Translations under genes and position numbers: made by a program | DNA from: Collinsella sp. BA40 | Lineage (GTDB): Bacteria; Actinomycetota; Coriobacteriia; Coriobacteriales; Coriobacteriaceae | Reading direction: 5' to 3' | Assembly: GCF_008014645.1 (NCBI RefSeq) | Contig: NZ_VOWY01000012.1 | Span: 1 to 64,000 of the forward strand | Length of the DNA: 64,000 nt | Notes under the pieces: generated by a model | What the model saw: the letters and a program-made list of their open reading frames with translations, nothing else | Database searches by the model: none | Told to the model about the DNA's origin: nothing | In this document: piece by piece, positions 35,143-44,062 of the stretch | How positions within the stretch are numbered: position 1 is the first letter of the stretch | Layout of the letters: each line of letters opens with the position of its first letter

Positions 35143-37206
35143 ATGCCCCAAGCCGTCATAGGCCTCGTCGCCCACGTCGACGCTGGTAAGACCACGTTGG
35201 CCGAGGCCCTGCTCTATCGAGCGGGGGCCATTCGCCGGCAGGGGCGCGTGGATAAGGGCGACGCCCATCTGGATACCGATGCCATGGAGCGCGAGCGCGG
35301 CATCACCATCTTCTCCAAGCAGACGCATTTCGATTGGGCGGGCCTGCATGTCATGATGCTCGACACGCCCGGGCACGTCGATTTCTCCGCCGAGGCCGAG
35401 CGCACGCTGCAGGCGCTCGACTACGCGGTGCTCGTGGTGGGCGCGAACGACGGCGTGGAGGGGCATACCGAGACGTTGTGGAATCTGCTCGAGCGCTACG
35501 CCGTGCCCACGTTCGTGTTCGTGAACAAGCTCGACCTCGTGGGCGGCGACCTCGCTCCGGCGTTGGCCGACCTGCGCGAGCGCTTGTCGCCGGCGGTGCT
35601 CGACGGCCGGGTCCTGGCGTGGCTCGCGGGAGCGGCCGACGCCGAAGGTGCGGGCGCGGACCCGGGTGCTGCGGCGGCGGATGCAGAGGCGGCCTCCGTT
35701 CTTGAAGACGCGGCCGCGGCGGACGAGCACGCGTTGGACGAGTATCTCGAAACGGGTGCGCTCGCGCCCGCTACGCTGCGCCGGCTGGTGCGCGAGCGCG
35801 CGGTGTTTCCGTGCTTCGCGGGTTCGGCGCTGCGCGTCGACGGTATCGACGCCCTGCTCGACGGTTTGGTGGCGCTCACATCTGATGTTGCGTGGCCGGA
35901 GGAGTTTTCGGCTCGCGTGTATCGCGTGAGCCGCGGCGCGCATGGCGAGCGTCTCGCCTGGCTCAAGGTGACGGGCGGTGTCCTGCGCGCCAAGGAGGTG
36001 CAGTCCGGGTTCGACCGCGGCGTGGCGTGGACCGAGAAGATCGACCAGGTGCGCATCTACGATGCGGACGCCTTCCAGGTCGAGCGCGAGGTTCCGGCGG
36101 GCCGCGTGTGCGCGGTCACGGGCCTTACGCATGTGTGGCCCGGCAGCGTGCTGGGCGAGGGCGAGCGTGCCGGGGCGCCGGCGCTCGTCCCGGTGCTCTC
36201 GTACAGCGTGACGGCCGAGGGCTCCGGCGCCGCCACGCTCGTGCAGGCGCTGCGCGAGCTCGCCGACGAGGACCCGCTGCTGGGCGTGGCCTGGCACGAG
36301 CAGCTGCAGGAGGTGCACGTGCAGCTGATGGGCGAGGTCCAGCGCGAGGTGGTCGCGCGCCAGCTGGCGGACCGCTTCGGGCTGCGCGTCTCCTTCGGCC
36401 CCGGCGGCATCCTGTATCGCGAGACGGTGACGGCGCCGGTGCGCGGTGCGGGCCATTTCGAACCGCTGCGCCATTACGCCGAAGCGCATCTGCTGATCGA
36501 ACCCGGGGAGCGCGGAAGCGGCATCGTGGCGGGTTCGCGCGCTTCCGAAGACGACCTCGACCGCAACTGGCAGCGGCTCATCCTCACCCACGTGCTGGAG
36601 CGCGAGCATCCGGGCGTTCTGATGGGCGTGCCCCTCACGGATGTTCGGATAACGCTGCTGGGAGGCCGTGCGCACCTCAAGCACACTGAGGGCGGCGATT
36701 TCCGTCAGGCGACGTATCGCGCGATCCGCCAGGCGCTCATGACCGCGCGCGAGGCGGGCGCCTGCGCGCTGCTGGAGCCGTGGTACCGCTTTCGCTTGGC
36801 GCTGCCGGCCGATAAGGTGGGGCGGGCGCTCGCCGACCTCCAGCGCATGAGCGCGTCTTTCGAGCCCCCGGTGCTTTCGGGCGATCGCGCGCAGATCGCG
36901 GGCACGGCGCCGGCTTCGGAGATGGGCGCTTATGCGTTGGAGGTGAGCGCGTATTGCGGCGGGCGCGGCAGCTTGCATCTGGAATACGCGGGGTATCGCC
37001 GCTGCCATGACGAGGACCGGGTGGTCGACGCCGCGGGTTACGACCCGGTGGCCGATCTGGCCAACACGCCGGACTCGGTGTTCTGCAGTCACGGCGCGGG
37101 CTATAACGTGGCGTGGAGCGAGGTGCCGGGGAAGGCCCATGTGGCGATCGAAGAGGATCGCCTACGTCCGTGGCGCGAGGCCGATGCGAGCTTCTTCGCG
37201 GGATAG
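35143..37206 (+). CDS. Ribosomal-protection-type translational GTPase (Tet(M)/EF-G-like)
   Basis: 687 aa. GTPase motifs: AHVDAGKTT (residues 9-17), ERERGITIF (switch I), DTPGHVDF and NKLDLVG. EF-G-like domains II-V follow, including GGVLRAKEV, HVQLMGEVQREVVARQLADR and LEPWYRFRLALPADKVGRAL. Proteins of this architecture include the Tet(M)/Tet(W)/OtrA group that frees ribosomes from tetracycline. Here the gene is as GC-rich as its core neighbours and no mobile element is near, so it may be an ancestral housekeeping paralogue rather than acquired resistance. An alanine/glycine-rich insert lies at about 165-200 (AADAEGAGADPGAAAADAEA). Confidence 0.8.
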   Translation: MPQAVIGLVAHVDAGKTTLAEALLYRAGAIRRQGRVDKGDAHLDTDAMERERGITIFSKQTHFDWAGLHVMMLDTPGHVDFSAEAERTLQALDYAVLVVGANDGVEGHTETLWNLLERYAVPTFVFVNKLDLVGGDLAPALADLRERLSPAVLDGRVLAWLAGAADAEGAGADPGAAAADAEAASVLEDAAAADEHALDEYLETGALAPATLRRLVRERAVFPCFAGSALRVDGIDALLDGLVALTSDVAWPEEFSARVYRVSRGAHGERLAWLKVTGGVLRAKEVQSGFDRGVAWTEKIDQVRIYDADAFQVEREVPAGRVCAVTGLTHVWPGSVLGEGERAGAPALVPVLSYSVTAEGSGAATLVQALRELADEDPLLGVAWHEQLQEVHVQLMGEVQREVVARQLADRFGLRVSFGPGGILYRETVTAPVRGAGHFEPLRHYAEAHLLIEPGERGSGIVAGSRASEDDLDRNWQRLILTHVLEREHPGVLMGVPLTDVRITLLGGRAHLKHTEGGDFRQATYRAIRQALMTAREAGACALLEPWYRFRLALPADKVGRALADLQRMSASFEPPVLSGDRAQIAGTAPASEMGAYALEVSAYCGGRGSLHLEYAGYRRCHDEDRVVDAAGYDPVADLANTPDSVFCSHGAGYNVAWSEVPGKAHVAIEEDRLRPWREADASFFAG

Positions 37207-37326
37207 GCGTTGACAGGCGCGCGATGGCACGGTGGTGCTTTTCGCGCCGGCCAACGCCCGCATGCATCGACGGGCCTCACGGAGCCCGATCGGTGAAACG
37301 GTGCTGAATCGAAAGGTGATAGCAAG

Positions 37327-38136
37327 ATGGATATGAGGGCGATTGCGCATATACTGACCGATCTTCCGCAGAAGTTCGGCATTCCGCGCAATAGCTTCTT
37401 GGCGCCGCACCTGCAGGGGCGCATCGTGTTCGAGCCGGAGTTCGCGTTGCCGGCGGCGGTGGCGGGGCTCGAGGAGTTCACGCACCTGTGGTTGCTGTGG
37501 CAGTTCGAAAACGGCGCGCCCGGCGGAACGGCGGCGGACGTCGCGTCGGATGCGCGCTCGGCGGCGACCGGGCACGGTGCGGGCGGTGCCGTTTCGCCTG
37601 CCGGCGCGTCGGTGGGATGCGGCACGTCCTCCGGTCCTGATGCGGCGCGCGCCTGGTCGCCTACGGTGCGCCCGCCGCGGCTGGGCGGTGCCGAACGGCG
37701 CGGCGTTTTTGCCACGCGCAGTCCCTTTCGGCCCAATCCAATAGGGTTGACCTGCGTGAAGATCGATCATATAGAGATGGGGGAGGCGGGTCCCGTCATC
37801 CACGTGCTCGGCGCCGACCTGCGCGACGGCACGCCCGTCTTCGACATCAAGCCCTACATTCCCTTTGCCGACTGCCATCCCGATGCCACAGGCGGCTGGA
37901 TCGACGCCGCGCCCTGGCGCGAGCTCGCGGTCGATTTCGCGACCGAGCTGCAGCGGCGCGTGCCGGCGGAGAAGCTGCCCGGACTGGTCGAGGTGCTGCG
38001 TCAGGACCCGCGTCGCGCCGGCAGCAAGCATGAGCCATCGCGCGTGTACCATCTGGCGTACGCGGGTCTCGACGTGTCCTTCACGGTCGACGGCGACGCG
38101 CTCCAGGTGCGGGGCATCGAGCCCACCTCAGATTAG
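37327..38136 (+). CDS. trmO: tRNA (N6-threonylcarbamoyladenosine37) methyltransferase, TsaA/TrmO family
   Basis: 269 aa. It methylates t6A37 of certain tRNAs with SAM. Motifs: FGIPRNSFLAPHLQGRI, GLEEFTHLWLLWQF, FATRSPFRPNPIGLT (128-142) and VFDIKPYIPFADC, all diagnostic. An unusual insert of about 50 residues (62-112), rich in Ala, Gly and Ser, splits the domain just before SPTVRPPRLGG. The last codons and the stop (…TSD, TAG) lie inside palindromic repeat copy D, so the repeat has set the C-terminus. AAAGGTGAT precedes the ATG. Confidence 0.9.
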   Translation: MDMRAIAHILTDLPQKFGIPRNSFLAPHLQGRIVFEPEFALPAAVAGLEEFTHLWLLWQFENGAPGGTAADVASDARSAATGHGAGGAVSPAGASVGCGTSSGPDAARAWSPTVRPPRLGGAERRGVFATRSPFRPNPIGLTCVKIDHIEMGEAGPVIHVLGADLRDGTPVFDIKPYIPFADCHPDATGGWIDAAPWRELAVDFATELQRRVPAEKLPGLVEVLRQDPRRAGSKHEPSRVYHLAYAGLDVSFTVDGDALQVRGIEPTSD

Positions 38137-38155
38137 GGACAGGCACTTTTCCGAG
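38127..38155. repeat. 29-bp palindromic repeat, copy D
   Basis: CTCAGATTAGGGACAGGCAC followed by TTTTCCGAG. It overlaps the last codons of trmO and supplies its TAG stop. Confidence 0.8.
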
Positions 38156-38172
38156 ACCGGCGAGCCGTCGGC

Positions 38173-38201
38173 CTCAGATTAGGGACAGACACTTTTCCGA
38201 G
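38173..38201. repeat. 29-bp palindromic repeat, copy E
   Basis: CTCAGATTAGGGACAGACAC followed by TTTTCCGAG, direct neighbour of copy D. Confidence 0.8.
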
Positions 38202-38293
38202 AGGATGCCGGGGCCCGCGAGGCGGAGCGCGTACATTGTGGCGGCCACAGACGCGCCCTCCCGATCGGTGCCGTTCGCACGGTGGCGAGATGT

Positions 38294-38322
38294 CTCAGAA
38301 AGGTGCCTGTCCCTAATCTGAG
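38294..38322. repeat. 29-bp palindromic repeat, copy F (inverted)
   Basis: CTCAGAAAGGTGCCTGTCCC followed by TAATCTGAG, inverted relative to D and E. Confidence 0.8.
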
Positions 38323-38340
38323 CACTGCTCGAGCGCGTCT

Positions 38341-38369
38341 CTCAGAAAAGTGCCTGTCCCTAATCTGAG
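38341..38369. repeat. 29-bp palindromic repeat, copy G (inverted)
   Basis: CTCAGAAAAGTGCCTGTCCC followed by TAATCTGAG. With F it mirrors D and E, so a large cruciform or transcript hairpin over 38127-38369 is possible between the convergent trmO and aminotransferase genes. Confidence 0.8.
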
Positions 38370-38385
38370 GTGTCCGGCCAGAGAA

Positions 38386-39504
38386 TCAGTCGAACTGCCG
38401 AAGGGCTTGGGAGAGCAGCTCGAGGCCGCGGTGCAGCGTCTCCTTGGGCGCGCAGTAGCCCAGCCGCGCGCCGCGGGGCAGCTCGAAGCGACTGCCCGGC
38501 ACCAGCAGCACGCCGAATCGCTCAAGGAGGTCGAGGCAGAACGCCTCGTCGTCCACGGGGATGTCCAAGCGCAGGTACGAGGTGGAGACGCCGCGCGGCG
38601 CCACCCAGCTCGCATGCGGTTCGCCGGCGAGCCAGGCTTCCACGATGGCGCGGTTCTCGGCAATGATGCGCTGGTTGCGCGCGAGGATGCGGTCGCGGTG
38701 GTCGAGCACGTGCACGGCCATGGCGTCGTTGAACACGCCGCCGCAGATGAGCGTGTAGTCGCGCAGGACGCGGATCTTATCGGCGACTTCGGCGTTCGAA
38801 GCGGTCCATCCCATGCGGATGCCGGGGACCGAGTACGTTTTCGACAACGAGTTGGTGACCACGGCGCGGTCGTAGAGGTCGGCCATCGAGGTGTAATCGC
38901 ACGTGTCGTCCAGCGGCAGGTACACTTCGTCGGAGAGGACGTAGGCGCCTACGCTGTCAGCGATTTCGGCGATCTGCTCGAGCGTTTCTCGCGGCAGCAC
39001 CGTGCCCGTGGGATTGCTGGCGTTGTTGATGCAGATGAGCGCGGTGTGCGGCGTTACGAGCGCGCGAAGCTCGTCGATATCGGGGTTCCAGTCGAGCTCC
39101 TCGTGGATCTGCCAGTAGTCGACCTGTGCGCCCAATGCGCGCGGCAGCTCGTAAAGCGGCTGGTAGGTAGGGTATTCGGCCACTACATGGTCGCCGGGTT
39201 GGACGAGGGCCATGACCGCCAGGAGGTTCGCGCCCGTGGCACCGTTGGTTTGCAGCACGTTGTCGGGATGAACGGTCCGGTAAAGGCCCGCAACGCGCTC
39301 CTTGAAGGCGGGCGAGCCCTCGATCCAGCCGTAGTTCATCTTCTCGCGTCCGAATTGCTCGTAGAAGGCGGCTGGGTCGCCATCGTCGAGCGAGAGGATC
39401 TCATCCTGCGTGAGCGACGCGATGGTCGACTGCGCGATGTCCACGGTGGCGCTCTTCTCGTGCACGTTGAGCCAGTCTTCGACGCCGATGGTCTTGATGT
39501 TCAT
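38386..39504 (-). CDS. Class I/II PLP-dependent aminotransferase
   Basis: 372 aa from ATG 39504, with GGAGGCACC just before it. The fold type I aminotransferase pattern is complete: TNGATGANLLAVMAL, INNASNPTGTVL, LSDEVYLPL, and the PLP lysine in NSLSKTYSVPGIRMGW (near residue 228). The amino-acid substrate is not clear; the sequence resembles the group often called valine-pyruvate- or aspartate-type aminotransferases without a diagnostic feature. It is convergent with trmO. The long open frame upstream to 40314 is a repeat-region artefact, not part of the gene. Confidence 0.88.
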   Translation of the reverse strand: MNIKTIGVEDWLNVHEKSATVDIAQSTIASLTQDEILSLDDGDPAAFYEQFGREKMNYGWIEGSPAFKERVAGLYRTVHPDNVLQTNGATGANLLAVMALVQPGDHVVAEYPTYQPLYELPRALGAQVDYWQIHEELDWNPDIDELRALVTPHTALICINNASNPTGTVLPRETLEQIAEIADSVGAYVLSDEVYLPLDDTCDYTSMADLYDRAVVTNSLSKTYSVPGIRMGWTASNAEVADKIRVLRDYTLICGGVFNDAMAVHVLDHRDRILARNQRIIAENRAIVEAWLAGEPHASWVAPRGVSTSYLRLDIPVDDEAFCLDLLERFGVLLVPGSRFELPRGARLGYCAPKETLHRGLELLSQALRQFD

Positions 39505-39794
39505 GGTGCCTCCTTTGGCATTGGGCGGGTGACGGGGTTCGGGTGCACGACGCGGGCCGGGCGCGCGCGGCTGCGGGCGGCTGCGGGCGCTGCGGCTGCG
39601 GACTGGGTTCGCACGGCAGCGGGTCAGCTGCGGGTGCGGGCAGCTGAGGATGCGGGCGGCTGCGGCAGCGGGTCGGCTGCGGGCAGCTGCGGCTGCGGGC
39701 GCGGCCGGGTGAAGGGTATCTAGTCGAGACCATGATGCCCGTTGCCAACGCCAGGCGCTACGAGCACCTGGCAAACGGTAGGCGTGCGTGCGTT
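39505..39794. other. 290-bp GC-rich region upstream of the aminotransferase
   Basis: It contains many short GCTGCGGG/GCGGGC runs between 39570 and 39715. No gene is seen. It leads into the 70-bp repeat array. Confidence 0.4.
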
Positions 39795-40440
39795 TTCCTA
39801 GCGGCAGCGATCGAGTGGAAATCCCCATCGGGAGGAATCTGGCGACGGACCGTGTTTCGTGAAGAATCCTGACGGCGGCGATTCGGCCGGATGCCTTGGC
39901 GGGGGAAATCTCGCACCGGGCGCCCGGGCGCGCGGATTCCTGACGCCCGGGGCGCCCGCGCGCGCTTTTCCGACGCGTGCGGGGCCGTGCGGGGCCTCCT
40001 GCCGTCAGAAAAGCGCGGCGCCTCTCCGCTAGCGGGAGCTTCGCGCCGCAAGCCGTCCATCCCCGCGGATTCCTGACGGCAGCGATTCGGCCGGATGCCT
40101 GGCGGGAGAAATCCGGCATGGGTGGCCATCTTGAGAGTTTTCCTGACGATAGGGTTGGGGTCGAAAACCCTGGCGGAAGGGAAACGGCGCTCAGCCGCAT
40201 CGCGTGCAGATTCCTGACACCAGCGGTCTGGTTGAAATCCCTATCGGGAGGAATCCGGTGCGCGCGGGAATCTTGCGAGTTTTCCTGACGGTGGCAATCG
40301 AGTGGAATCCCCATCGGGAGGAATCTGGCGACGGCCCGTGTCTCGTGAAGATTCCTGACGGCGGCGATTCGGCCGGATGCCTTGGCGGGAGAAATCTCGC
40401 GTCGGGCGCCCGGGCGCGCGGATTCCTGACGGCAAGGGTG
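39795..40440. repeat. Array of nine units with 70-71 bp period
   Basis: Units begin with TTCCTGAC-like sequence at 39795, 39866, 39937, 40070, 40140, 40211, 40282, 40352 and 40423; spacing is 70 or 71 bp except one 133-bp gap. About 35 bp into most units follows GGCGGGAGAAATC or ATCGGGAGGAATC, which is partly inverted to the unit start (ATTCCT/AGGAAT), so each unit can form a stem-loop. Units are diverged, of two types. The block 39795-39950 is repeated almost exactly at 40282-40437. No cas gene or protein-like conservation is seen. Confidence 0.75.
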
Positions 40441-40465
40441 CGTGCGCGTCGCCCTTCGGTAAAGG

Positions 40466-40501
40466 AAAAGGTGGAAGACGAACCTGCGTCTTCCACCTTT
40501 T
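40466..40501. terminator. Bidirectional terminator at the end of the fucosidase gene
   Basis: A perfect 15-bp stem AAAAGGTGGAAGACG with its complement and a 6-nt loop. A-rich on the left and TTTT on the right. Confidence 0.85.
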
Positions 40502-40543
40502 GGGCAGCGTATATGCTGTGCGTCTCCCGAAGCGAACGGGCCG

Positions 40544-43500
40544 TTAGCGCTTCTTGCGCCTCAGGGCCGCGGCGGCGCCCAGGAGCGCGGTTGCGCCCAG
40601 CGAGAGGGGCGCGGCGACCGAGGCGATGTCGCCGGTCTGCGGGATCTGGCCGCCGGTGCCGGGCTTGCTGCTGCCCGGCTTCTTGTCGGGCTGCGGCTGC
40701 GGGTCGGGCTGCGGCTGGGGCTGGGGCTGCGGCTGCGGCTGCGGGTCGGGCTGCGGCTGCGGGCCGGGCTGCGGCTGGGGCTCCGGCTCCGGCTCGGGAG
40801 CGGGCGCGGAAACCTTCTCGAACAGCGCTTCGACCGGGACATCTGCCGCCGCGGCGTCCTCGGCGGTCACCTCGACCTGCAGGGGCTTCTCGGCATCGGC
40901 GACCTCGACGGCCTGGCCGCCCTTGGTGACCGATGCGATGCGGTAGCCCTCGTCGGGGGTCACGGTGAAGGAGGCCTTGCCGTCCTTCAGGGCCACGAAG
41001 CCCTCGGGCGCGATGGTTCCGCCCATGCCGGCGCTGCCCACGGCGCCGAAGCTGGTGAGGCCGTCGGATTTCAGCGAGATATCAAGCTTGTCCAGGCGCG
41101 GTGACTTCTCGGCGGGGCCGGTGAAGACGAGCGTGGACGCGCCGGGCTTCTTCACGGTGAAGGTGAACTCGACGGTCTTGTACTCCTCGCCGTTGGTGTG
41201 GCCGGCGGCGCTTTCGCCTGCCGCCACGATCGGATCGTCTGCATCGGCGTCGGCCCATACGACCTTGTTCGAGGACGAGCCGCTCATGTAGCGCAGGACG
41301 GCGCGGTAGGTGCCCGCGCGCTCGGCGGTAAACGGGATGGAGGCGGTGTCCTTCTCGCCGACCGAGTTCACGAGCTTGCCCATGCTGGCGTCTGCGCGCT
41401 CCTGGACCTCCATGGGCCATTCGCCGTCGCCGGCGGGGTCGTTCTTCAGCTGGCCGAGCTCGAATTCGATGGTGGACGTTGCGCCCACGATGCTGGGGAA
41501 CGCGAAGGGCTCGGACTCGGTGTAGGCCGTGCGGGCCTTGAGACCCGCCTGGGCGGACTCGAGCGCCTTCATGGCTTCGAAGACGCTGTCGGCGCCGGGG
41601 GCTTGCTGCGCGGCGACGCCGCGGGCGGACACGAGTGCCTTGTTGAAGGCGCTCACGGTCTCGGCGGTGTACTGGCCGGCGTTGGGTGCGAGCGCTTCGG
41701 CGGCCTTGACGGCCTCCTTCAGCTTCTCGAGCGTGTAGTTGGTCTCGCGGTCCTTGATGGTCACGGTCACGTCGTCGTTGGAGCCGATAACCAGGCCGGC
41801 CGGGGAGACGGCGGACATCGTCACGTAGAACTGGCCGTTTCCGATGGTGCTGGAGTCGGTGACGCGCTTGGTGCGGACATCGACCGTCTTGTGGGTCTCG
41901 CCGTCCTCGAACACGACGCGCTGGGACTCGGTGTAGAAATCGCCCTGTACCGCGGAGCCCGGCTCGAAGTTCACGGCGACCTCGGCGCGGCCGGTGGCGC
42001 CGCCGGTGCGGGTGATGCCGAGCTTATAGGTGGAGTCCTCGTCCATCGTCACCTGGGCGACGTCGAAGTCCAGCATGCCGGCGCCGTTGTTGTTGAGCAC
42101 GGCCGCCGCATCCAGGCCGATGGCGCCCTTGTCGCCGCCCACGACCTCGATCTTCACGGTGTGCCGGCCGGCTGCAAGGGTGTCGGAGGCGTAGAGCACG
42201 GCGCTCGTCACGCGCTTGGCGGAGCGGGTGTCGATCTCGATGGGCTGGCCGTTATCGATGGTGATCTTGGCCTTGCCGTGGTTGGGGTCGAGGGTGCCCA
42301 GCAGCATGAACTTGGTGCCGTCGAAGCTGAACGTGGCGGTGGCGCCGGCGTTGCCGGTCCACATGCTGGTGCCCTCGATGAAGTCGGCCTTCTTCTCTTG
42401 GTTCCAGCCGCTCGAGGTGGTCATCTTCGTGTTGTCGATGGTGAGCATGCCCTCGGGGATGGGCGTGGGCTTCTCGAACGCCTTGGAGGTCCTGTAGGCG
42501 CCGACCTCGGAGATCTGCGCGATCTTGCCATCGAGGGTTACGAGGTCGATCTTGATGGCGGTCGCGTTCACGAGCGCGCCGCGCACGAGGCGCTTGGAGC
42601 CCACGGTGCCGCCCTTGCCGTACTCGTTCCAGGTGCCGGAGGCGTCCTTGTAGGAGACGGTGAAGCTCTTGATGCGCTGGCCGTTCTGGATGGCCTCCTC
42701 GAAGGAGACGACGTTGAGCGTGCGGGCCTCGGGGAACTCGATGAGCAGCGACTGCGTACCCTCCGCGGACTTGGCGCTCCAGAAGGTATCGTCCTTGCCG
42801 TCGAGAACCTTGCCCGGCCCGTACGCGGCCGCGTCCTCCCAGACGCTGGTGGCCTTGGCGGTGGCGGCTTCGCGGCCTTCGCCCGTGCGCGTGAGGTCGT
42901 CGGCGAAGGTCTGGGCCACGTTGGAGCCGAAGTCGAGCGTGCGCTGCTTGATCTCGTCGTCGACCGTGCCCTTGTCGTTGGGCGGAACGTTGAGGAGCAA
43001 CGGTGCGCCATGGCCGACCGAGTTGAAGTACATGTTGCTGAGCTCGACGAGGGACTTGGGGGTCTTCATGTTGTCGTGCCAGAACCAGCCGGCGGTGATG
43101 CGGGCGTCCGCCTCGGGCATGATCCACTGCTCGCCGTCGGGCGCGCCCACGCTTACCTCGGCGCCGACGCTGGAGTCCTGCTGGATGTTCTTATCCCACG
43201 GCACCTCGGCGGAGCTGGGGTTCCAGTTGGCGTTCATCTTCACGCGGTTCCAGGCGGTGTCGCCGGCAAGGCCGTTCTCGTTGCCGACCCAGCGCACCTC
43301 GGACTGCTTGCCGCATTGGAAGAGGACGCAGTCGTTGCCCTCGAGCTCCTTGATGGTCTTGGCGAAGCGTTCGAAATCGTAATCCTGGGCGTCCGCGCCC
43401 GTGCCCTTGGCGCCGTCCATCCAAACCTCGACGAACTTGCCCTTGTTGCCGTACTTCTGGTTGCCCAGGATCTCGCGGAGCTGGCCGTCGTAGAAGGCGT

Positions 43501-44062
43501 TGTAGTTATCCTTGTTGCCGTCCTTGTTGCCATAGGTGGGCTCGTGGATATCCCAGGGGGAGAGGTAGAGGCCCATGTCGACGTCGTACTTCGAGCAGGC
43601 GGCGGAGAGCTCGGCCAGGATGTCGATCTTGGACGTGGTGCTGCCCATGTCGTAGTCGGTGGACGGGCTGTCCCAGATGCAGAAGCCGTCGTGGTGCTTG
43701 GCGGTGACGATCAGCCGCTTGAAGCCTGCCTCCTTGATCATCTTGACGTAGCCGTCCGCATCGAACGAGGTCAGGCGGTTCATGTATTCGGTAGCCGTCG
43801 GCCTGCCCTTGCCGTAGTCGGTGCCCCATTCCACGCCCGAGAACGTGTTGGGTCCGAAGTGGCAGAATGCCGCCAGCTCTTCTTTGGCGTACTTGTACTG
43901 GCCGCCGTTGGGCTTTACGGCGTCTTGCTCCGGGGCCGTGGCGACGGTGCCGCCGAGCTGGCTATCGCCAACCCATGTTTCTGCATAAGCGGCTACGGGC
44001 AGCGCGAGCGACGAGCAGAGTCCGGCCATGACGGCGAGTCGCGCAAGGTTGCTACGGTGCAT
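40544..44062 (-). CDS. Wall-anchored GH29 alpha-L-fucosidase, multidomain
   Basis: 1172 aa from ATG 44062, preceded by GGGAGGAAC. It has a signal peptide (residues 1-28, ending LPVAAYAE), then a GH29 catalytic domain with TAKHHDGFCIW (120-130) and the nucleophile Asp216 in VEVWMDGAKG. A discoidin/F5/8-type binding domain lies near 410-540 (VSFEEAIQNGQRIKSFTVSY), followed by further beta-sandwich and FIVAR-like segments. The end is a Pro/Gln spacer of PQPQ repeats, the sortase motif IPQTGD, a membrane segment and RRKKR. It should release L-fucose from host mucin or milk glycans at the cell surface. The signal IPQTG deviates from LPXTG in its first residue. Confidence 0.92.
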   Translation of the reverse strand: MHRSNLARLAVMAGLCSSLALPVAAYAETWVGDSQLGGTVATAPEQDAVKPNGGQYKYAKEELAAFCHFGPNTFSGVEWGTDYGKGRPTATEYMNRLTSFDADGYVKMIKEAGFKRLIVTAKHHDGFCIWDSPSTDYDMGSTTSKIDILAELSAACSKYDVDMGLYLSPWDIHEPTYGNKDGNKDNYNAFYDGQLREILGNQKYGNKGKFVEVWMDGAKGTGADAQDYDFERFAKTIKELEGNDCVLFQCGKQSEVRWVGNENGLAGDTAWNRVKMNANWNPSSAEVPWDKNIQQDSSVGAEVSVGAPDGEQWIMPEADARITAGWFWHDNMKTPKSLVELSNMYFNSVGHGAPLLLNVPPNDKGTVDDEIKQRTLDFGSNVAQTFADDLTRTGEGREAATAKATSVWEDAAAYGPGKVLDGKDDTFWSAKSAEGTQSLLIEFPEARTLNVVSFEEAIQNGQRIKSFTVSYKDASGTWNEYGKGGTVGSKRLVRGALVNATAIKIDLVTLDGKIAQISEVGAYRTSKAFEKPTPIPEGMLTIDNTKMTTSSGWNQEKKADFIEGTSMWTGNAGATATFSFDGTKFMLLGTLDPNHGKAKITIDNGQPIEIDTRSAKRVTSAVLYASDTLAAGRHTVKIEVVGGDKGAIGLDAAAVLNNNGAGMLDFDVAQVTMDEDSTYKLGITRTGGATGRAEVAVNFEPGSAVQGDFYTESQRVVFEDGETHKTVDVRTKRVTDSSTIGNGQFYVTMSAVSPAGLVIGSNDDVTVTIKDRETNYTLEKLKEAVKAAEALAPNAGQYTAETVSAFNKALVSARGVAAQQAPGADSVFEAMKALESAQAGLKARTAYTESEPFAFPSIVGATSTIEFELGQLKNDPAGDGEWPMEVQERADASMGKLVNSVGEKDTASIPFTAERAGTYRAVLRYMSGSSSNKVVWADADADDPIVAAGESAAGHTNGEEYKTVEFTFTVKKPGASTLVFTGPAEKSPRLDKLDISLKSDGLTSFGAVGSAGMGGTIAPEGFVALKDGKASFTVTPDEGYRIASVTKGGQAVEVADAEKPLQVEVTAEDAAAADVPVEALFEKVSAPAPEPEPEPQPQPGPQPQPDPQPQPQPQPQPQPDPQPQPDKKPGSSKPGTGGQIPQTGDIASVAAPLSLGATALLGAAAALRRKKR

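Noticed and set aside
34969-37140. 723-codon minus-strand frame opposite the GTPase
   Set aside because: Antisense shadow without any domain; the plus strand has all GTPase motifs.
39795-40440. 70-bp periodic array as a CRISPR
   Set aside because: Repeats are too long and too diverged, conserved parts alternate within the unit, no unique spacers stand out, and there is no cas gene in the window.
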